Source: Anolis sagrei
Taxonomy: Eukaryota > Chordata > Lepidosauria > Squamata > Anolidae
Assembly (NCBI RefSeq): GCF_037176765.1
Contig: NC_090034.1
Location: 96,634,500 to 96,698,499 of the forward strand
DNA: 64,000 nt
Direction: 5' to 3'
A program made the position numbers and the translations under genes. Each line of letters begins with the position of its first letter. Position 1 is the first letter of the stretch. The notes beneath the pieces were generated by a model. It did no database searches. It had not been told where the DNA came from and saw only the letters and a list, made by a program, of their open reading frames with translations. Shown piece by piece: positions 42,237 through 53,215 of this stretch.

Positions 42237-43172
42237 ACTAGCCGTCCCCTGCCATGCGTTGCTGTGGCCCACATGGGGGTTCTGTATGGAGGTTTGGCCC
42301 AATTCTATTGGCGGGGTTCAGAATGCTCTGTGATTGTAGGTGAACTATAAATCCCAGCAAATACAACTCCCAAATGTCAAGATTCTATTTTCTCCAAACT
42401 CCACCATTTTGGCATATTGAGTATTCGTGTAGAGTTTGGTCCAGATCCATCATTGTTTGAGTCCACAGTGATATCTGGATGGAGGTGAACTACAACTCCA
42501 AAACCAAAGGACACTGCCCACCAAACCCTTCCAGTATTTTCTGTTGGTCATGGGAGAACTGTGTGCCAAGTTTGGTTCAATTCCATCGTTGGTGAGGTTC
42601 AGAATGCTCTTTGATTGTAGGTGAACTATAAATCCCGGCAGCTACAACTCCCAAATGACGAAATCGGGTTTTTTTGAGTGAAGGACATACATTGGGTTGT
42701 TAGGTGTCTTGTGTCCAAATTTGGTGCCAGTTGCCCCAGTAGTTTTTGAGTTCTGTTAATCCCACAAACGAACATTACATTTTTACATTATACTAGCCGT
42801 CCCCTGCCACGCGTTGCTGTGGCCCACATGGCTGTTCTGTGTGGGAGGTTTGGCCCAATTCTATCGTTGGTGGGGTTCAGAATGCTCTGTGATTGTAGGT
42901 GAACTATAAATCCCAGCAACTACAGTTCCCAAATGTCAAGATTCTGTTGGCCATGGGAGAACTGTGTGCCAAGTTTGGTTCAATTCCATCGTTGATGGGG
43001 TTCAGAATGCTCTTTGATTGTAGGTGAACTATAAATCCCGGCAACTACAACTCCCAAATGACGAAATCAATTTTTTTGATTGAAGAACATACATTGGGTT
43101 GTTAGGTGTCTTGTGTCCAAATTTGGTGTCAATTGCCCCAGTGGTTTTTGAGTTCTGTGAATACCACAAACG
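42237..43172 (+). repeat. Two tandem copies of the ACTAGCCGTCCCC repeat family
   Basis: ACTAGCCGTCCCCTGCCATG at 42237 recurs at 42794. Both carry GTGAACTATAAATCCC units related to 12240-12860 and 1772-2665. The second copy lacks the middle and is interrupted by CR1 at 43173. Confidence 0.7.
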
Positions 43173-43364
43173 AACAGTGGAACTCAGCAGTGGAACTCTC
43201 TGCCCCGGAGTGTGGTGGAGGCTCCTTCTTTGGAAGCTTTTAAACAGAGGCTGAGTGGCCATCTGTCAGGGGTGCTTTGAATGCAATATTCCTGCTTCTT
43301 GGCAGGGGGTTGGACTGGATGGCCCATGAGGTCTCTTCCAACTCTTTGATTCTATGATTCTATG
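43173..43364 (+). repeat. CR1 LINE 3' fragment nested in the preceding repeat
   Basis: GTGGAACTCTCTGCCCCGG to CTATGATTCTATGA. The host repeat resumes with CATAACATTTTTATTTATAT. Confidence 0.78.
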
Positions 43365-43434
43365 AGCATAACATTTTTATTTATATAGATAGAAGATAAG
43401 TAAAAAATGTAAACAAAAATATATATACAATATT

Positions 43435-44165
43435 TATTTATTTATTTATTATTTGCTTTATTTCTATACTGCGTTTTTCAGCCTAATTAGGCGACTCAAT
43501 GCGGTTTACACAATACAGGTTATCACAACAATATCCTAAGCGATTAAAACACATCATATACAGCAGACAAAATCAAACAATCATTATCATATCATAACGC
43601 CTCAATAACAAATCAGAATCCGTTCTCATAATCCTTGTACCATTTCCTATGTTCAATTTTACCGTCTTCCTGTGTTCAGTTGCACTGCTTAGCCAAACGC
43701 TTGTTTGTAGAGCCAGGTCTTAACCTTCCTCCGGAATGCCAGCAGCGAAGGGGCCTGTCTGATGTCTACAGGTAAGGCATTCCATAGCCGAGGGGCCACC
43801 ACCGAGAAGGCCCTGTCCCTCGTTCCCGCCAACCGTGCCTGTGACGCAAGCGGGACCGAGAGCAGGGCCTCCACGGACGATCTTAATATCCTGGTCGGCT
43901 CATAGGTGGAGATGCGTTCGGAGAGGTAAGTAGGGCCAGAACCGTTTAGGGCTTTATAGGCTAACGCCAGCACCTTGAATTGTGCCCGGTAGCAGATTGG
44001 CAGCCAGTGGAGCTGGCTCAACAGAGGAGTGGTATGCTCCCTGAGTGCCGCTCCCGTTAACAACCTGGCTGCCGAGCGCTGGACCATCTGAAGCTTCTGG
44101 GCAGTCTTCAAGGGCAACCCCACGTAGAGCGCGTTGCAGTAATCTATGCGGGATGTAACCATTGC
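43435..44165 (-). repeat. L2-type LINE, minus strand, intact 157-codon RT tail
   Basis: The minus strand (44162-43689) encodes an open RT C-terminus: VTSRIDYCNALYVGLPLKTA, LLSQLHWLPICYRAQFKVLA, FSVVAPRLWNALPVDIRQAP. It is the best-preserved L2 copy in the window, 5'-truncated, and ends about 165 bp before the AKT2 CpG island. Confidence 0.85.
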
Positions 44166-44329
44166 ACAATGAACTGAAACAAGTAAATTAAATTAACAAT
44201 CATTAAATAATAATCATTTAAGCCATTGAAAGCCAGCTGAGACAGAATGTCATAGTCTGGCCTTGGCCCCTTGGGTTCTTCTGCTTGACCTGCAGAAGAA
44301 CCCTCTCTCTCTCTTGCTCCCTTGGCAGT

Positions 44330-44990
44330 TTCAGGCTAGCGCTCCGCGCATGCGCATTGCAGGACCCCGCCCGGCCTCCGCCCCCTCCGCCCACGCAGGC
44401 GCCATCGTGACTTCGCGCCCGACCCGCGCATGCGCCTTGGGAGGAGCTGGACCGCGCCTGCGCAGGAGAGGCGACAGTGTCGGCGGCGCCCCTTACTATT
44501 CGCCTCCCTCCCTCCCTCTCTCTCTCTCCCGCCCCAAACGGAGGAAGGCGTCCGTCGGGCCTGACGGCGTGAAAAGATGGGCCTGAGGGGACGCCGGTAG
44601 CGGCCACAGCGGCGGTAGGTGAGAGAAAGCGAAGGGCTGTGAGGGGAGAGAAACACACACACACAAACACCATAGTCTCGCGAGACTTCCTTTTCCAATC
44701 CCCCCCTCCCCCTATTTGTAAGCTTCCAGTGGTACAGCCCGGGCAGGCGAGCGCGGGTCTGATAAGGGTTAAACCATTAGGCCGCAAAACTGAGGGGTGT
44801 GTGAGAGGGGAAAGGGGGCGGAATGCAGGGAACTTAGGCCTTTCAGAGGAGCCAGATGCTTCTGTCGATAAGCGGTGGGTTTCTCCAGCCTCCATTTTTT
44901 CCCTTTATGATTTCCATTTTATAGCTTTACTGGCCAGTCAAGGCTTATTTTCGCTTTTCTCGTTTTGCCCTTTGCGCGTGCGCAGTATGG
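44330..44990 (+). promoter_or_regulatory. AKT2: CpG-island promoter and 5' UTR exon of AKT2
   Basis: The strongest GC/CpG-rich stretch of the window, with no TATA box. NRF1-type palindromes GCGCATGCGC lie at 44346-44355 and 44426-44435, a variant GCGCCTGCGCA at 44454-44464, and TGCGCGTGCGCA at 44973-44984. TCTCGCGAGA is at 44676-44685. A donor GTGAGA at 44619 could end the non-coding first exon. The next + strand coding sequence is AKT2 at 60272, so I assign the island to AKT2. A divergent minus-strand transcript cannot be excluded. Confidence 0.7.
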
Positions 44991-45119
44991 GCTTCTGAAG
45001 GCAGCTGCTGTTTCCTTTGCTTGTTGTCTGCAGGCGCACCGTTGGATCGACCAGATACTAGAATAAGATTTGGCATTCGTTCCCATTTTGATTGCATTGT
45101 TTACTGAACCCAGTTAAGT

Positions 45120-45275
45120 CAGGCATGGGTAAACTTTGGCCCTCCAGGTGTTTTGGACTTCAACTCCCACAATTCCTAACAGCCTCAGGCCCTTTCCTTT
45201 CCCCCCTCAGCCTCTTAAGCTGAGGAATTATGGAAATTGAAATCCAAAACATCTACAGTTTGCCCATGCCTGCTC
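45120..45275. repeat. Palindromic hAT-type MITE
   Basis: CAGGCATGGGTAAACTTTGG and AGTTTGCCCATGCCTG ends. It borders the tandem array that follows, whose units contain one of its arms. Confidence 0.75.
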
Positions 45276-46017
45276 TAAGTAAAATAATATTCCACAATTA
45301 ACAAATAAATCCAGCTTGAGGACTGAGGCTGTTAGGAATTGTGGGAGTTGAAGTCCAAAACACCGTAAGACCCAAGTTTGCCCATACCTGATCTAAGTAA
45401 AATCATATTCCAAAAATAACAAATAAATCCAACTTGAGAACTGAGGCTGGTAGGAATTGTGGGGGTTGAACTCCACCTGTAGGGCCCAAGTTTGCCTATA
45501 CCTGATCTAAGTAAAATGATATTCCACAAATAAATAATTGCAGCTTGAGGACTGAGGCTGTTAGGAATTGTGGGAGTTGAAGTCCAAAACACCAGTAGGA
45601 CTCAAGTTCGCCCATGCCTGATCTAAGTAAAATCATATTCCACATATAACAAATAAATCCAACTTGAGAACTGAGGCTGGTAGGAATTGTGGGAGTTGAA
45701 GTCCAAAACACCAGTAGAACCCAAGTTTGCCCAGGCCTGATCTAAGTAAAATGATATTCCACAAATAAATAATTGCAGCTTGAGGACTGAGGCTGTTAGG
45801 AATTGTGGAAGTTGAAGTCCAAAACACCCATAGGGCCCAAGTTTGCCCATGCCTGATCTAAGTAAAATGATATTCCACAAATAACAAATAATTGCAGCTT
45901 GAGGACTGAGACTGGTAGGAATTGTGGGAGTTGAACACTAAAACACCCGTAGGGCCCAAGTTTGCCCATGCTTGATCTAAGTAAAATAATATTCCACAAA
46001 TAACAGATAATTCCAGC
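45276..46017. repeat. Tandem array, ~117-bp unit, six full copies plus a partial seventh
   Basis: Units starting TAAGTAAAAT begin at 45276, 45394, 45508, 45624, 45743, 45859 and 45978. Each unit contains a MITE arm (GGAATTGTGGGAGTTGAAGT, CCCAAGTTTGCCCAT). Units 2 and 4 share one variant and units 3 and 5 another, a dimeric pattern. It lies in AKT2 intron 1. Confidence 0.92.
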
Positions 46018-46093
46018 TTTAAAAAAATCTCATCCCAATATGAGAGGATTCCCCCACTGGGAAAGGAAGGACTCCCTCCTTGGATGTGGCCTA

Positions 46094-46232
46094 GACCAGT
46101 GGTTCTCAACCTGTGGGTCCCCAGAAGTTTTGGCCTTCAACTCCCAGAAATGCTAACAGTTGGTAAACTGGCTGGGATTTGTGGGAGTTGGAGGCCAAAA
46201 TACCTGGGAACCCACAGGTTGAGAAGCACTAT
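46094..46232. repeat. Palindromic hAT-type MITE
   Basis: CAGTGGTTCTCAACCTGTGG to CACAGGTTGAGAAGCACT with complementary interior. Confidence 0.78.
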
Positions 46233-46353
46233 TACACATGAGAAAGGAGCATTGTTTTCAAGCCTCCCCCCCCCCCCCCTCCGTTCATGTGCATGGTACT
46301 TTAGAGATGATAGGGCTACAAGAAAAGAGATTCCACCTAAGCATTAGGAAGAG

Positions 46354-46615
46354 GAGCCCCCGGTGGCGCAGTGGGTTAAACCCCTGTGCCGGCAGGACTG
46401 AAGACCGATAGGTCGCAGGTTCGAATCCGAGGAGAGGCGGATGAGCTCCCTCTATCAGCTCCAGCTCCTCATGCGGGGACATGAGAGAAACCTCCCACAA
46501 GGATGATAAAAACATCAAATCATCTGGGCGTCCCCTGGGCAACGTCCTTGCAGACAGCCAATTCTCTCACACCAGAAGCCAAGTTTCTCAAGTCGCTCCT
46601 GACACAACCCAAAAA
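46354..46615 (+). repeat. tRNA-derived SINE with target duplication
   Basis: Well-preserved copy (GAGCCCCCGGTGGCGCAG, GGTTCGAATCC). TTAGGAAGA occurs just before and just after it, splitting a CR1 fragment. Confidence 0.87.
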
Positions 46616-46875
46616 AAAGTTAGGAAGAACTTATAATCATAGAATTGGATAAGACAACACGGGCCATCTAGTCCAACCCCCTGCCATGTAGGAACAGCAC
46701 AATCAAATCGCTCCCATAGATGGCCATCCTGCCTCTGTTTAAAAGCCTCCAAGGAAGGAACTTCCACCAGACTGCGAAAGAGAGTTCTACTGTTGAATAC
46801 CTCTCATAGTCAGGACGTTCTTCCTAAAGTTCAGGTGGGATCTCCCTTCCTATAATGTGAACCTATTGCTCCATT

Positions 46876-47030
46876 GAGGCCCCTTCCACACAGCTGAATA
46901 AAATCCCACATTGTCTGCTTTGAACAGGAATATATGGGAGTTTGGACTTGGATAACCCAGTTCCAAACAGATGTTGTGGGATTTTCTGCCTTGATCTTCT
47001 GGGTTATATGACTGTGTAGAACAGCCCTGA
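46876..47030. repeat. Palindromic MITE nested in CR1
   Basis: GGCCCCTTCCACACAGCTGA with a decayed complementary end near GACTGTGTAGAACAGCCC. Confidence 0.6.
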
Positions 47031-47157
47031 ATCCTAGTCTTCAAGGCAGCAGAAAATAAGCCTCCTTCCTCTTTTTTAGACAACCTTTCAAATATTTAAA
47101 CATGGCGATTATATCACCTCTCGACCTTCTCTTCTGTAGGCTAAACATTTTACCTGT

Positions 47158-47622
47158 CCAAACGTATCTCCCTTTACGAACCACCAAGGACATTGAGATC
47201 ATATGGGGAGGCCCTGCTGTCGGTCTCACCTTCTTCGCAGGTGCGACTGGTGGGGACGAGAGACAGGGCCTTCTCCGTAGTTGCCCCTCGGCTGTGGAAC
47301 ACTCTTCCCAATGAAATTAGATCTGCCCCCTCCCTCCAGGCCTTTCGTAAAAAAACCCAAAACCTGGCTGTGGGATCAAGCATTTCAGCAGTAGATGCAG
47401 CAACTAGGAAAATATTGTTTTAAGTGACCGAGTATGGACTGACCGGAACCATGAGTTTGAACTGGCTGACTGTCTTAAATTAAATGTACATAAGTGTTTT
47501 AATTGTGATACTTTACTTGTATATTGCTGGCATCTAATGATTGCATTTTGTAAGCTGCCCTGAGTCCCCCTCCGGGGGTGAGAAGGACGGGATATAAATA
47601 CTCCAAATAAATAAACAAACCC
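47158..47622 (+). repeat. L2-type LINE 3' end nested in CR1
   Basis: Sense strand encodes VGTRDRAFSVVAPRLWNTLP and ends GTGAGAAGGACGGGATATAA with an AAATAAATAAA tail. Confidence 0.82.
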
Positions 47623-47799
47623 AGTTCTTTAAGATGCTCCTTGCAGGGATTCAAGGTGCCCAGACCTTTGATAATTTTAGTCACCCTCCTTTGGGCACGT
47701 TTCAGCTTGTCAATATTGCTTTTAAATTGTGCACAGTATTCCAGGTAAGGTATAACCAAAGCAGTATAGAGAGGCACCAATACTTCCGTTGATCTAGAC

Positions 47800-48150
47800 C
47801 AGGGGTCCTCACACTTTTTAAACAGGGGGCCAGATCACAGCCCCTCAAACTGTTGGAGGGCCAAATTATAATTTGAAAAGAGCATGAATGAATTCCCATG
47901 CACACTGCACATATCTTATTTAGTGCAAAAAACACTTAAAAACAATAGAATAATTAAAATGAAAAACAATTTTAACAAATATAAATTTATTAGTATTTTA
48001 GTGGGAAGTGTGGGCCTGCTTTTGGCTGATGAGATAGGATTGTTGGTGTTGTGTGCTTTTGAAATCGTTTAAGACTTAGGTTAACCTTGAGCAAGGGCCG
48101 GGTAAATTACCTTGGAGGGCCGTATTCGGGCCTTAGTTTGAGGACCTCTG
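47800..48150. mobile_element. hAT MITE, 351 bp, with perfect 8-bp target duplication
   Basis: Ends CAGGGGTCCTCACACTTTTT and AGTTTGAGGACCTCTG are inverted repeats. ATCTAGAC at 47792-47799 is repeated at 48151-48158. Inserted in the CR1 copy. No transposase. Confidence 0.9.
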
Positions 48151-48539
48151 ATCTAGACACTATATGTCTTTTGATGCAGTCCAAATTCCCATTGGCATTT
48201 TTAAGCTGCTGCATCACATTGGTACATGTTCAACTTCTTGTCCACTAAGATTCCAAGATCTTTTTCTCATGGGACTCTATTGTTGAGCCAGGCAATGCCA
48301 GGCATCTCTGTATTTCATTTTTTCTGCCTAAGTGAGTATCTTATATTTCTCCCTGTTGAAATTCATTTTGTTAGTTTTGGCCCAACTCGCTAATCTCTTG
48401 AGGTCATTTTGGATTCTGATCCTGTCTTCTGGAGTATTCGCTATCCCAGTTTGGTGTCATCTGCAGAATTGATAAGCATGTCATTTAAATCTTCATCCAA
48501 GTCATTACTAAAGATTTGGACAGCCAGAAGTTTGACACT

Positions 48540-48700
48540 GGAAGGTGTTGCCTCATAGTGCAGGGAAGTCTCTTTCTTGGGAGGTTTTTACAGAGACGAG
48601 ATTGCTGGCCTTCTGGAGTGTTTTGATCGTGTATTCCTGTGTGGCAGAATGGGGTTGGAATGGATGACCCTTGGGGCTCACCCAGTTGTATGATTCTCTG
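48540..48700 (+). repeat. CR1-like LINE fragment
   Basis: GGAGGTTTTTACAGAGACG and AGAATGGGGTTGGAATGGAT, ending GTATGATTCT. Confidence 0.55.
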
Positions 48701-49161
48701 CCCTGAAGTGGAGCATCAATTTCTTTGAAAACTGCAATGACAGCCACGCTGGGTGGAGAGAAGGGAGAAAACAGTAGAAGTCCCATAGAGGAGGCAGTGT
48801 TATATTACTACATATTAATTGTGAATGTTTTTAGATTTGTGCTACCTTCCTGCCCTTTCACATAAGAGTTCTTAAGGACGATGTATCTCTCTCTTCTTAG
48901 CTCAAGTGGTGCCATCACAGAATTATCAGGAGCTGAGTTTCCAATGAATTTTTTTGCTGCGATCATTGATTCTTTGGCTTACTTGTTGCCAGACATCATG
49001 ATATTTGGGAGGAGAGGAAAGCAGGAACTGGCAGTGCCATTCCATTGATCTCCAAAGTTTTTGGTCCCAATGGGAAGCAGCAAGCTGAGGCATTGCGTGC
49101 CAGCACAGATTGCAGTAAGAGAAAAGGACTGTGGCTTCCTTGACTATTTACAGTGTTAATT

Positions 49162-49415
49162 GAGCCCCCGGTGATGCAATCGGTTAAACCCTGGTGCTGT
49201 CAGGACTGCTGACAAAGGTTGGCAGTTCAAATCCGGGGAGTGGGGTGAGCTCCCATCTGTCAGCTCCAGCTCCTCATGCGGGGACATGAGAGAAGCCTCC
49301 CACAGAATGGTAAAATATCAAATATCCAGGCAATCCCTGGGCAGGATCCTTTAGATGTACAATTCTCTCACTCCAGAAGCGACTTGCAGTTTCTCAAGTT
49401 GCTCCTGATAGAAAA
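49162..49415 (+). repeat. tRNA-derived SINE
   Basis: GAGCCCCCGGTGATGCAATC to CTCAAGTTGCTCCTGATAG with an A-run. Confidence 0.83.
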
Positions 49416-49977
49416 AAAAAGAGTTAACATTCTGCTGTTCTCCTGATGTATGCCATTAGGACTGTGTGTACATTTTGGCCTTGTTTCTATGCCATCTTCC
49501 CAAAAATGCTGCAAAAACAGTTAAACAGCAAGATGTCAACTGTCCCAAGCTCTGTGGTAGCTGAGTTAGGATTTTGCATGGTGTCTCTTACACAAATCCC
49601 ATTGGCTCACCAGGTACAAAAAATGATACATGATGGAGGACAAAATGCCCAGAGCAGGGTAAGCAGTTGAGGGAAAGTTGTCGTTATCCCTTTCCCTAGC
49701 TGTTGACATGCTTTCATGGGAAACAGAAGAAAGAGTAAAACAAAAACAAAAAAACCAAAAAAAAACCACTAGGCCATAGTCTGATTTAAAAGTCTTCTGC
49801 AAGTAGTCATTCCAGATCCATGGTATGCATAGTGATCTATTTTCCCTAGAATAAAAAGATCGGCTGGGTCCACCCCCTTTTGAGAGTGTCCACCCATTGC
49901 TGGCTTTGGTCCCAACCCCCTCCCTCCAGTTAGATGGATCTATTTCATCATGTATATAAATAAAAATGTAATGTTTG

Positions 49978-50127
49978 GGTTGTTGTAGGTTTTTTTGGGC
50001 TATATGGCCATGTTCTAGAGGCATTCTCTCCCGACATTTCGCCTGCATCTATGGCAAACATCCTCAGAAGTAGTGAGGTCTGTTAGAACTAGGAAAATGG
50101 GTTTATATATCTGTGGAAAGACCAGGG
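49978..50127 (+). mobile_element. Short Penelope-like insertion with 11-bp target duplication
   Basis: TGTAATGTTTG at 49967-49977 is repeated at 50128-50138. The insert carries the GGCCATGTTCTAGAGGCATT box and TTTATATATCTGTGGAA. It interrupts a minus-strand copy of the ACTAGC family that ends at about 50395. Confidence 0.8.
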
Positions 50128-50138
50128 TGTAATGTTTG

Positions 50139-50398
50139 TTTGTGGGATTAATATAACTTAAAAATCACTGGCCAAATTGACACCAAATTAGGACGCAATA
50201 CACTTATCAGGCCAACAAGTGACCATCACTCATAAAAACACTGAAAAACACACCGGAAGATACTTAAAAGGCCAAAAAAAAAATACATTACAATGCATGC
50301 ACAAAACAACATATATACACATATACACAAATATATATACACACAAAACACATATACACAGACTGGACCACAGCAATGCGTGGCAGGGGACAGCTAGT
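50139..50398 (-). repeat. ACTAGC-family repeat, minus strand
   Basis: Ends CAATGCGTGGCAGGGGACAG, CTAGTATA, the complement of the family start seen at 42794. Confidence 0.65.
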
Positions 50399-50814
50399 AT
50401 ACAATAAGGAAGAAAGTGGTGGGAAGGTGTATGCAGGTGTGATGATTCCATCTGTCACTTTTCTGGGCATCAATTTATTCATCTTTCCTTTGTATTGTCC
50501 ATCACACTAGAAGCTGTGTAACAGTTTCAGAGCTATTCTTTTCAAACCCTGTTCTTGTATTGGCCTTGTCAAGGAGACTGCTTTCTAAAGTTGGAGTTGC
50601 CCTCAAGTTTCGAGGCAAAGTTTTTATTTGGGAAAAAGCAGGCTTTTGAAAATGTTCTCAACCGGATAGTTGCATAGATGCTAACTAGTATAGCAGGGTT
50701 GCTTTGGGTCTTGGTTCCTGACATAAACACGGAAATAAACATAGTAATAGGATCTGAGTATAGTAGAAGAACCCTTCTTTTCCAGGGATCTTGTCTTGAC
50801 TGGTTTTTTAAAAA

Positions 50815-51080
50815 TTCATTTATTTATTTAGAAAATTTGTATCCCGTCCTATCCTTGACCTCTGAAGAGGGACTCAGGGCGGCTTTCAACAATATAAAAA
50901 CACCAATAAAATACACAATTACATAAAATGGTAATAAATATGCATTTAAAAACATTTCGCCAAGTTTAAAACATGCTCCAAATCAGTCCAAAAAATGCAG
51001 TCTATACAATCTCATCTAAGGCAAAGAAATCGTCTATTCTACAAATGCCAAATCTTAAATGTCTTGTGAAAATTCTTTAA
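50815..51080 (-). repeat. L2-type LINE 3' end
   Basis: TTTATTTATTTAGAAAATTT, then GGGACTCAGGGCGGC. Confidence 0.6.
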
Positions 51081-51089
51081 GTCTATTTT

Positions 51090-53135
51090 CATTTCAAATG
51101 TTCCCTAACTCACAGATATATTACAATATTCAGTCCCCCCCCCTTTTTAGTCAATAATATCACTGCATATCTAATATCTCATGTATTGAATATGATTCTT
51201 AACATTGTTTCCAAATGAATGTTTTATAGGATGGTGGGCTAAATCCAGAAATTTAAAAGGTAAAACACATAATAAATGGTTTCTAATTTTCTTGAAATAC
51301 ATATTTTTTAAGTTCATGTTCTAACCTAATTTTATATATTAGCTTATCTAATACTATTGTAATTCTCACACTGTTCACCACATTATATCTTCTAAGTTTT
51401 TCCATGATTTCAATAGGCATATATGTTTCCCCATAAATTTTTCTCTCAGTCCCCACATTTCTTTCATTGCAGTAACTTTCACCCTCATTTCATCATTTAA
51501 GAAATACAATTTTGGCATCCAAAGAAAAGGGGAGGCCAAAATGAACAAGATGATGTGAATGCATCAAATGTAAGAGTCCTAGGTGTGAATGTCAGTGCCT
51601 CATTTTCTCCGCTGCTAGAAATTCGGATATTGGAGGGAAGTGGTCATTTGAGGAGCAGCATTCTTCTTTCAGTGGGCAGTGCCCCTAATTTTGCCTCCCC
51701 ATGTTCATCTACAGAAGTCTTGAGACATGGAAATCTGTTCCCCCAAGTGTCACTAAAGCAGCAATCCTCAGGTGCAGCTCTCACTGAAATGTGTGAGAGG
51801 AGGATGCAGCAGTGAAATAGTGATTCTGCCTGTTCAATGTGTGGGTGCCTCTCACCATTGGATGGATATTGTTCCTCAATTGAAGGATATGTTCATTCTT
51901 GGCTTCCGAATCTGAAGGCTGTGAGCCACGTATGAAAGGCAAGCTCCAGTTTGGCTTTTGCTGGCCCTTTGCCAGTCTGTTTCTTGTATTGCATGGGGGC
52001 GGACTGTTGCGTGCCTGCCCCTTTCAAAATCACACGTATGTTTCTCCCTCCAAGCCTTTAAAGGTCGGGAGCAAATGAGTCACTGCAAGGTTTCTTCTTT
52101 CCCTGAGAACTTCAGTGCCAAAGTGGCTTGCTGGGTCCCCCATTTATGTGTTAGCAGGGCACGTTTTTGTCAGCTTCACCATTACACTCAAGTGCCAGGC
52201 ATTCTGCGCCTGTTGTATGTGTGATGTGTATTTTTCTGTTTGCACTGTGCCATATACACAGAACCATCTTCCTTCCTGTTCGCTTAGTCTTTTATGCCTT
52301 TCTCTACCTCCTTCGGTTATGGGATTTCTTTGAAGGAGCTGAGCCGATAATAGTAACTTTTCAGGGTGCTAAAAATAGCTTGGAGTTGATGCTGAGATTT
52401 AGGAAATGCCCTGGCAGACAGGGGTAGTGCACTCACTTCTGCCTTCACGACTGCTTTTGGAATTTCTGTGGGATGTAGCAACAGCTAGACTTGAAATTCC
52501 ACTCTTGAGAGAGATTTTGAAGAGGGAAGTTCATTTCTGGAGGAAATGAGAGGGCACTGGGTCAGGGAGTAGCGGGCAGGATCCCTTGAGTGCCCCGTTG
52601 GCTTTCTTGCTTAAACGCTTGTGCCAAAACTCCAGAACAAGCTCGACAAGGAGGAGTCACAGCATCCAGAACTTGGCAGCTGTGACGGGTATATGTTGCT
52701 GAGTGGAAAAGGTGTGATTCAACACTGTGCCTTAGTAATTCCTTCACACCTCAGCTGAGTGATTCAAGCCTGTAATCGTTGTCTATTGCATCGACTTTCC
52801 AAAACACTGCGAAGGAATAAAGGATGTCGCTGGGACTCTAGCCAATCTCATGAAAGCTCCCTGGTCTACTCAAGGAAATAGCATTACTCCATCATGAGGT
52901 ATATTAACTCACTCAAGGACTACTCTTGCTCTAGATTTTCTTAGGAGTCCATATTCAAGAGGCATCCCTCAGTCAATGACATAGGTGTCTTACTGAGCTT
53001 TGTTAGATGAGATATTGTATCTCACAGGTAGGGCAGAGATCCTGAGATCATGTGGCTTGGAAATAAATCTGCTTCATTTTAAGCCTGAGCAGACCAGGGT
53101 CTCAAAACAAATACAAAAGCTTTAAAAGAACAACA
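51090..53135. other. AKT2 intron 1, single-copy stretch, no gene recognised
   Basis: No repeat of the window's families and no exon was found in about 2 kb. It is therefore a sensible place to look for conserved non-coding elements. A TGAGTCA (AP-1-type) motif lies at about 52076. Confidence 0.4.
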
Positions 53136-53215
53136 ACAATAATAATAATATAATAAAACTTTATTTGTACCCCGCTACCATCTCCCCAAGGGACTCGGTG
53201 CGGCTTACATGAGGA
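53136..53215 (-). repeat. L2-type LINE 3' terminus
   Basis: AATAATAATATAATAAAACT, then CCCCGCTACCATCTCCCC. Confidence 0.65.

Larger units (their letters stand above)
46626..48515 (-). repeat. CR1 LINE, minus strand, with three nested insertions
   Basis: In complement, CR1 3' UTR (from TAATCATAGAATTGG) continues through TGGTACATGTTCAACTTCTT and TTTTGGATTCTGATCCTGTC. Interrupted by a MITE (46876-47030), an L2 (47158-47622) and a hAT MITE (47800-48150). Confidence 0.8.

Noticed and set aside
43689-44162. 157-codon minus-strand open frame as a host gene
   Set aside because: It is the L2 reverse-transcriptase tail, repeated in at least five other places in the window.
44218-44895. 225-codon minus-strand open frame across the AKT2 CpG island
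   Set aside because: Low-complexity Arg/Gly/Ser-rich translation of GC-rich DNA with few stops. No family similarity and no splice support. A divergent non-coding transcript remains possible.
45276-46017. Regular repeats with spacers, CRISPR-like at first sight
   Set aside because: Vertebrate context, repeat unit fills the whole period with no unique spacers, and the units derive from a MITE arm.
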